Shown here in pieces: positions 59,024 to 64,000 of a stretch of DNA of 64,000 nucleotides. How positions within the stretch are numbered: the stretch's first letter is position 1; every line of letters starts with the position of its first letter. A model generated the notes under the pieces. It did no database searches and was not told where the DNA came from. It worked only from the letters and a program-made list of their open reading frames with translations. A program made the position numbers and the translations under genes. This DNA is from Ahrensia sp. (GTDB taxonomy: Bacteria; Pseudomonadota; Alphaproteobacteria; Rhizobiales; Rhizobiaceae), in the NCBI GenBank assembly GCA_028817895.1, contig JAPPOQ010000020.1:107663-171662 (forward strand), in the 5' to 3' direction.

Positions 59024-61387
59024 ATGGCACCGAACGGCTCCAAACGGTCAAAGAGCGGGGTCGAAGCTTCAGACGACGGCCTTTGGTTGCCGGTTGATCA
59101 GCACAGCACAGATAGCGACCAAAGGAATCGCGAGGATGCGAGCCCAAAAGCGCGGCAATCGATAGTCGACCGCATCCGCTACCAGCATGCGGAGCCGGTC
59201 GCGGCAAGCCGGATACGATTTGGGTGGGAGAGGTTTTCATCCATCATTTTCGACTGGATCGCACGATGCATCGCGCGTGAAGGCGAGTTGGGGACCGCGT
59301 TTCTGTGCGCTCCTATCTGTTTTGGCGTTGGCTGTGCGCTTTACTTCGCGCTGCCGCGCGAACCCGTCATCGGGGCATTTGCTGGCGTTTCGCTGATCAT
59401 GCTGCTGGCAGCCTGGCGCCTCGGGTCAGGCCAGGTCATGTTCAACCTCTTGGCGGCAACGGGATTGCTTTGCGCCGGGGTTGCGGCGGCGCAGTTTCGG
59501 GCAGCCTCGGTCGATACGGCGATGATGTCGCGCACGGTGACCGCGATGGTCACAGGCGTGGTCGAAAGGGCCGAGTTGAGAGGCAATGGGCGGGTGCGCT
59601 ACACTCTCAATGTCTCTCGGCCCGCAGGGCGGGTCGATTTTCGCGGCGAGGGTGCGAGACCTGACCGGGTGCGCCTCTCGGCACGGATGCCAACAGCGGC
59701 GGCTAGCAATATTGCATCGGTTGGCGACACGATCTCCGGCCGGGCTCGTGTCGGTCCACCCAGCGGTCCAGCCTATCCGGGAGCGTTTGATTTTTCGTTC
59801 CAGGCCTGGTTTGCGGGCCTGGGAGGGTCGGGTTTCTTTCTCGGGCAACCGCAGATCACCGCTTCGTCGGGGCCTTCAGGTTTCGCTCAACACCTCACCG
59901 CTTTGCGCGGTGACATTGCGCAGATCATCCGCTCAACGATTCCGGGAAGGCAAGGGGCGATTGCGGCCGCGCTCATCGTGGGTGACCGCAGTGGCCTTGA
60001 CGAAGAGACCGCGGAAGCGCTGCGCCAATCCGGGCTGGCGCATATTCTTGCGATTTCGGGTCTGCATATGGCACTTGTTGCCGCCACCGTGATGTATGTG
60101 CTGCGCTTTTCTTTTGCGTTGTCTCCCGCGCTGAGCCTGCACTACCCGGCTCGCAAATGGGCTGCGGGCGGAGCGTTGGCCTTTGCTGCCGCTTATCTGG
60201 CGCTCTCCGGCGCAAGCGTTTCGGCTCAGCGTGCATTCATCATGATTGCGGTCATGTTGATCGCGGTCCTGTTTGACCGACGCGCCCTGACCATGCGCAA
60301 TGTTGCAATCGCCGCGCTTGTCATTCTCGCAATTGCTCCGGAATCCGTTTTGATGCCCGGCTTTCAGATGTCGTTTGCTGCCGTAGCTGCACTGGTCGCG
60401 ACCTACTCCGCGCTTGCCGAACGCGCGCGCAAACGCGCCAACCGGCGCCCAGACGGGCCCATTGCACATCTGGGCAGGCGCGCATTGCGCAATCTCGCCG
60501 GTTTGGCCCTGACATCGCTCGTCGCGGGGCTGGCGACCGGCCTCTTTGCCGCTTACCACTTCCACAGGGTCGCACCGATGGGGCTCCTCGCCAACTTGCT
60601 GGCGATGCCGCTCGTCTCTTTCCTGGTCATGCCCGCGGCGCTGATTTCCATGATCGCCATGCCGTTTGGCCTGGAGGCGCTGCCATTGCAGCTGATGGGC
60701 GAGGCGATCTCACATGTCGTGACGGTCGCGCGCTGGGTCGCCGGTATCGGGCCATCCGGTGTCACCGGCCACATCCCCATGGCCGCACTGCTTTGGGGCA
60801 GTCTTGGCCTCCTGGTGCTGACCGTGTCGACCAGTGCGTTGCGATGGTTCGCTTTGGCGGCGGTCGTGCCGTTTGTCTTGATACTGGCCCAGCGCGACTA
60901 CCCGGACATTCTCATTCACGAACAGGGCCGGCAGATCGCCCTCCGCGGCGAGGCTGGACAGATGCTCCTGCTGCGCCCGAAAGCCGACCGTTTCACAACG
61001 CGCATCTGGAGCCGCGCCTTTTGGCCGGGTCAAATGGAGACTGAAGCAACGCTCACCGGCAACCCCTTCACATGTGATGCCTTTGGGTGCACGGCACGGA
61101 TCGCGGGAGCAACGCTCACCCATCTCACAAACACGGCGCAGATCCACGAGGATTGCCGGCTCGCGGATATTCTCGTCGTACCCTATCGGTTGGATCAGCC
61201 TTGCTCATTCCTGCCCGCCGAAAAGCGGCCTGTGATTATTGATCTTAACCGCCTTGGAACGCTCGGTGCGCACGCGCTGTATCTTCGCGAAGACAATGCG
61301 GACCGCGGCACTCTCCGCATCGTCACCGCTTATGGTCGGACGCAAAGGCCGTGGACGCGGTATCGTGGCGGCGGTGTCTCACAGTGA
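59024..61387 (+). CDS. ComEC/Rec2-family membrane protein
   Basis: The 787-residue protein has about ten membrane helices and the ComEC core motif [20 protein letters not shown], preceded by [15 protein letters not shown], and the STSAxSAQRAF-like [18 protein letters not shown]. ComEC forms the inner-membrane channel for single-stranded DNA uptake. In this protein the C-terminal region (about residues 620-787) lacks the HxHxDH metal motif of the beta-lactamase-type nuclease domain found in many ComEC. AGGAGAGG precedes ATG 59024. It is divergent from gltX. Confidence 0.9.
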   Translation: MAPNGSKRSKSGVEASDDGLWLPVDQHSTDSDQRNREDASPKARQSIVDRIRYQHAEPVAASRIRFGWERFSSIIFDWIARCIAREGELGTAFLCAPICFGVGCALYFALPREPVIGAFAGVSLIMLLAAWRLGSGQVMFNLLAATGLLCAGVAAAQFRAASVDTAMMSRTVTAMVTGVVERAELRGNGRVRYTLNVSRPAGRVDFRGEGARPDRVRLSARMPTAAASNIASVGDTISGRARVGPPSGPAYPGAFDFSFQAWFAGLGGSGFFLGQPQITASSGPSGFAQHLTALRGDIAQIIRSTIPGRQGAIAAALIVGDRSGLDEETAEALRQSGLAHILAISGLHMALVAATVMYVLRFSFALSPALSLHYPARKWAAGGALAFAAAYLALSGASVSAQRAFIMIAVMLIAVLFDRRALTMRNVAIAALVILAIAPESVLMPGFQMSFAAVAALVATYSALAERARKRANRRPDGPIAHLGRRALRNLAGLALTSLVAGLATGLFAAYHFHRVAPMGLLANLLAMPLVSFLVMPAALISMIAMPFGLEALPLQLMGEAISHVVTVARWVAGIGPSGVTGHIPMAALLWGSLGLLVLTVSTSALRWFALAAVVPFVLILAQRDYPDILIHEQGRQIALRGEAGQMLLLRPKADRFTTRIWSRAFWPGQMETEATLTGNPFTCDAFGCTARIAGATLTHLTNTAQIHEDCRLADILVVPYRLDQPCSFLPAEKRPVIIDLNRLGTLGAHALYLREDNADRGTLRIVTAYGRTQRPWTRYRGGGVSQ

Positions 61388-61444
61388 CTTGCGCTCAAGC
61401 GCCCGCTGGCGTCCGAGTTTCGCCTGGTGCTCGGATGCCGCTGC

Positions 61445-62155
61445 TCAATTGTAACGGCGGATAAGGCCCACAAGAGTGCCCTGAACATCCACGCGATCAG
61501 GCCCGAAAATGCGCGTTTCATAGGCCGGGTTTGCGGCCTCCAGAGCGATGGAATCGCCTTTGCGACGAAACCTCTTGAGCGTGGCTTCTTCATCATCGAC
61601 CAGCGCCACAACGATGTCGCCCGGATCGCAGGTTTTGGCCTTTCGGATCACCACAGTATCACCATCGAGAATGCCTGCTTCGATCATGGAATCGCCTTTC
61701 ACCTCAAGGGCGAAGTGTTCCCCGCTGCCCAGCATGTCTGGCGAAACGGCTATGGAATGGCTGCGGTCCTGAATAGCCGAGATCGGCGTGCCCGCGGCGA
61801 TGCGGCCCATCACGGGGATAGTGGCAACTTCCGGTCCATCGTTGCCGCCTGAACTGGCAGAAGGGGCAGGGGCCTTGCCCAAGCCACCCTCAACGACGCT
61901 GGGTGTGAACGGTCTGCGACCAGCGGGACTTGGCGCAAAACTGTCCGGCAGTTTGATCACTTCCAACGCGCGAGCCCGGTTCGGAAGGCGGCGTATGAAG
62001 CCGCGCTCTTCCAGCGCCGTGATAAGCCGGTGGATACCGGATTTTGATTTGAGATCCAGCGCCTCTTTCATTTCGTCGAATGAGGGTGGAATGCCGACCT
62101 CTTTCAACCGTTCATGTATGAACATCAGCAGTTCAAGCTGCTTGCGTGTGAGCAT
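61445..62155 (-). CDS. lexA: LexA repressor
   Basis: The 236-residue SOS repressor has an N-terminal winged helix ([21 protein letters not shown]) and an S24-type self-cleaving domain. The cleavage site is Ala121-Gly122 in MGRIAAGTP, with Ser156 in KGDSM and Lys194 in EATLKRF as the catalytic pair. A Gly/Pro/Ser-rich linker of about 40 residues joins the domains. The protein should bind the GTTC-N7-GTTC site located upstream at 62221, so it represses itself. Confidence 0.96.
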   Translation of the reverse strand: MLTRKQLELLMFIHERLKEVGIPPSFDEMKEALDLKSKSGIHRLITALEERGFIRRLPNRARALEVIKLPDSFAPSPAGRRPFTPSVVEGGLGKAPAPSASSGGNDGPEVATIPVMGRIAAGTPISAIQDRSHSIAVSPDMLGSGEHFALEVKGDSMIEAGILDGDTVVIRKAKTCDPGDIVVALVDDEEATLKRFRRKGDSIALEAANPAYETRIFGPDRVDVQGTLVGLIRRYN

Positions 62156-62213
62156 CGCTTGGCTCCGTCTGGCTGCGAATCACGTGGCATGTGTGATACA
62201 AAACGAGAACAGG

Positions 62214-62235
62214 TTAACATGTTCTTAACCTGTTC
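62214..62235. promoter_or_regulatory. LexA operator overlapping a CtrA-type site
   Basis: The sequence GTTC-N7-GTTC at 62221-62235 is the alphaproteobacterial SOS box, 65 bp upstream of lexA. The sequence TTAA-N7-TTAA at 62214-62228 matches the CtrA consensus exactly and shares eight bases with the SOS box. Both are inside the larger inverted repeat GGTTAACATGTTCTTAACC. Confidence 0.65.
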
Positions 62236-62247
62236 TGCAAATCGCAT

Positions 62248-63456
62248 CTATAGGAGCAGAATCTGGCAGGTTGCCCCGGCCGCCTGTGCAGGTTGAAAGG
62301 CGGGACGAATCATCAGGCAATCAGCCTTTGCATAAAGGGTCAGCAGCGAACTGTCCTGACTGTCAAAGGGGGTCACGAAGGCTTCTCCGTCACGCCATTC
62401 GATCGTCGCCCGCATATATTCCTCGCGCTGGTCATTGGCGGGAAGATCGATGGCGAGGCGTGCTTCGCTCGGTTCCATCTGCGTTGACAAGCCCAGATGC
62501 GCGCGGATGAGCGGCACGAGGAAAACCTGTGCGCAGACCAGGCTGGAGACGGGATTACCCGGCAGCCCGATGTATCGCTTTACGGTACCTTCATTGACGT
62601 CAGTGCCGAACATGACCGGTTTGCCGGGGCGCATTGCGAGCTTCCAGAAAGACAGGCTGGCACCGCGCGCTTCCAGCGTTTCCCGCACCAGATCGTGGTC
62701 GCCAACCGAAGCGCCACCCAGCGTGACGATGATGTCGGCGCAGGACGCCTGGTCGAAAGTGTCCGACAGTGATGCCGTCGTGTCGGCTGCAATGCCCATA
62801 TCGAGTGCTTGGCCGCCCGCCTTTGCCACGATTGCTGCCACGCCAAACGTGTTGGAGGCGACGATTTGATCCGGCGAAGGCGATTGGCCTGGCTGCACGA
62901 GCTCATCACCGGAAGCGATGATCGCCACTTTGGGCTTTCTGCGCACTCTCAAGTTGGGATGGTTCATCGCCGCGGCCAACGAAAGCGCGCCGGGATCGAG
63001 CACGCGCCCTTCCTTCAAAAGCGCGTCGCCTTCGTGAAAATCCATGCCGGCCGGTCGGACGTATCGGCCACGAGAAACAGCCCGCGAAAACGTGATCTGA
63101 TCGCCATCGGCTGTTGCATTCTCCTGAATGGCGACGGAATCGGCTCCCACCGGCAAAGGGGCACCGGTGAAGATGCGCACGCACTGCCCTTGTTCGATCT
63201 TGCCCTTAAAGCCGTGCCCTGCGGCTGATTCACCGATCATCGTCAATGTGTTCGGTGCTGCGGCGAGATCGTCGGCGCGCACGGCGTAGCCATCCATGGC
63301 CGAGGCCGCGAATGGTGGTTGCGTGCGTTTCGCGGCAACAGCTTCTGCAAGAACACGATCGGACGCCTCAGCAAGCGCGATCTCTTCCGGCGGCATAAGT
63401 TGGGCACCGTCGAGAATCCGGCGCAGCGCTTCCGAAACTGAAAGCAGATCGCTCAT
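62248..63456 (-). CDS. moeA: Molybdopterin molybdenumtransferase
   Basis: The 402-residue enzyme inserts molybdate into adenylated molybdopterin. It shows [37 protein letters not shown], and the MoCF-domain motif [18 protein letters not shown] near residue 240. The C-terminal domain IV is present. Its ATG overlaps the moaC stop by 4 bp, so the two are co-translated. Confidence 0.96.
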   Translation of the reverse strand: MSDLLSVSEALRRILDGAQLMPPEEIALAEASDRVLAEAVAAKRTQPPFAASAMDGYAVRADDLAAAPNTLTMIGESAAGHGFKGKIEQGQCVRIFTGAPLPVGADSVAIQENATADGDQITFSRAVSRGRYVRPAGMDFHEGDALLKEGRVLDPGALSLAAAMNHPNLRVRRKPKVAIIASGDELVQPGQSPSPDQIVASNTFGVAAIVAKAGGQALDMGIAADTTASLSDTFDQASCADIIVTLGGASVGDHDLVRETLEARGASLSFWKLAMRPGKPVMFGTDVNEGTVKRYIGLPGNPVSSLVCAQVFLVPLIRAHLGLSTQMEPSEARLAIDLPANDQREEYMRATIEWRDGEAFVTPFDSQDSSLLTLYAKADCLMIRPAFQPAQAAGATCQILLL

Positions 63457-63941
63457 GTCTGATCAGAGCGTTCCCAATGCCCCGATTTCCCGCCGGATTT
63501 TTCGATCAGCCGCGTTGGGCCGATTTCCATGCCGCGATCTACCGCTTTCGCCATGTCGTAGATGGTGAGCGCGGCAACGCTGGCCGCAGTGAGCGCTTCC
63601 ATCTCAACACCGGTCTGACCGGCCAATTTTGCCATGACACGAATGCGGATGCCGGGCAGATCGTGATCCGGCTTCAGATCGACCTGCACTTTTGACAGCG
63701 CCAGCGGATGGCAAAGTGGGATCAAATCATGCGTTTTCTTCGCCGCCATAATCCCGGCAATCCGCGCGGTTCCCAGCACGTCACCCTTTTTGGCGTTGCC
63801 GGCGACAATCATGTCCAGCGTTTGCGGGTCCATTCGAACGACGCTTTCCGCAGTCGCGATGCGGGTGGTGATGTCCTTTGAAGACACATCCACCATTGCC
63901 GCTTCGCCGGTGCCGCCGATATGGGTGAGACGATCCGACAT
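63453..63941 (-). CDS. moaC: Cyclic pyranopterin monophosphate synthase
   Basis: The 162-residue hexameric enzyme forms cyclic pyranopterin monophosphate in the molybdenum cofactor pathway. It has the [18 protein letters not shown]-terminus, [18 protein letters not shown] and [20 protein letters not shown] with the expected Lys and Asp in later positions. The start codon lies 3 bp from the end of a family 2 repeat, so its upstream region is formed by the repeat. Confidence 0.96.
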   Translation of the reverse strand: MSDRLTHIGGTGEAAMVDVSSKDITTRIATAESVVRMDPQTLDMIVAGNAKKGDVLGTARIAGIMAAKKTHDLIPLCHPLALSKVQVDLKPDHDLPGIRIRVMAKLAGQTGVEMEALTAASVAALTIYDMAKAVDRGMEIGPTRLIEKSGGKSGHWERSDQT

Positions 63942-63944
63942 ACT

Positions 63945-64000
63945 AGAGCAAATCTCGCCCAGATTGAATCGTTTGAGCGCAGGGAGTTTGTGGCCTGACA
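63945..64000 (-). mobile_element. MITE-like inverted-repeat element, family 2, copy 3, cut by the window edge
   Basis: The last 56 bp match the reverse complement of the right end of the copy at 14664 (AGAGCAAATCTCGCCCAG and onward) with only two or three differences. The orientation is opposite to that copy and the element continues outside the window. Confidence 0.8.

Overview
This 64 kb window is an uninterrupted piece of an alphaproteobacterial chromosome, most likely from the Hyphomicrobiales (Rhizobiales). The evidence is a class II B12-dependent ribonucleotide reductase, an ExoR-type Sel1-repeat protein, a sigma-54 promoter before glnB-glnA, a LexA gene with the alphaproteobacterial GTTC-N7-GTTC operator, and the gene order moaC-moeA-lexA-comEC-gltX-gltA next to the rpsB-to-lpxB block. 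The family or genus cannot be fixed from sequence alone. Coding density is high. No insertion sequence with a transposase, no CRISPR array and no recognisable prophage was seen. One tRNA gene, tRNA-Leu(UAG), is present.

Layout. Positions 1-9000 hold a partial agmatinase gene, rpsI-rplM, a short accessory stretch (secreted protein, GIY-YIG protein, a repeat-filled gap, an orphan HTH protein and a small membrane-anchored protein) and nrdJ. Positions 9000-17000 hold a long regulatory gap with NrdR-like boxes, a lytic transglycosylase, two MFS carriers, an EamA-type carrier and a GDSL autotransporter. Positions 17000-20700 hold cfa, then glnB-glnA under a sigma-54 promoter, then tRNA-Leu. Positions 20800-29400 hold a hypothetical exported protein, kynA-kynU (tryptophan to anthranilate), tig, an SDR-methyltransferase pair, ilvD and exoR. 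Positions 29400-38400 hold parE, a racemase-family protein, gpt, a CinA-type protein, a thioesterase, an enoyl-CoA hydratase, a 29-codon ORF, a membrane protein, a CoA-binding protein and a three-gene islet of unknown function. Positions 38600-41800 hold an O-acetylhomoserine sulfhydrylase, a lipoprotein and hom.

Positions 42000-56000 are a continuous co-directional block for translation and envelope building: rpsB, tsf, pyrH, frr, uppS, cdsA, rseP, bamA, lpxD, fabZ, lpxA, lpxI, lpxB. It supplies undecaprenyl phosphate, CDP-diacylglycerol, outer-membrane protein assembly and lipid A together. Convergent to it are gltA and gltX, followed by comEC, lexA, moeA and moaC.

The less ordinary content is mostly in non-coding or fused pieces. 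Two families of palindromic, inverted-repeat-bounded elements resemble MITEs; one has an internally inverted copy and copies that abut a stop codon and a start codon. Ribosomal protein S2 carries an alanine-rich linker and a helix-hairpin-helix-like tail. A CtrA-type site overlaps the LexA operator. A three-gene islet and several small unrecognised proteins remain unexplained. I do not see a clear new multi-gene defence or metabolic system; the three-gene islet at 36514-38386 is the best candidate for something undescribed.
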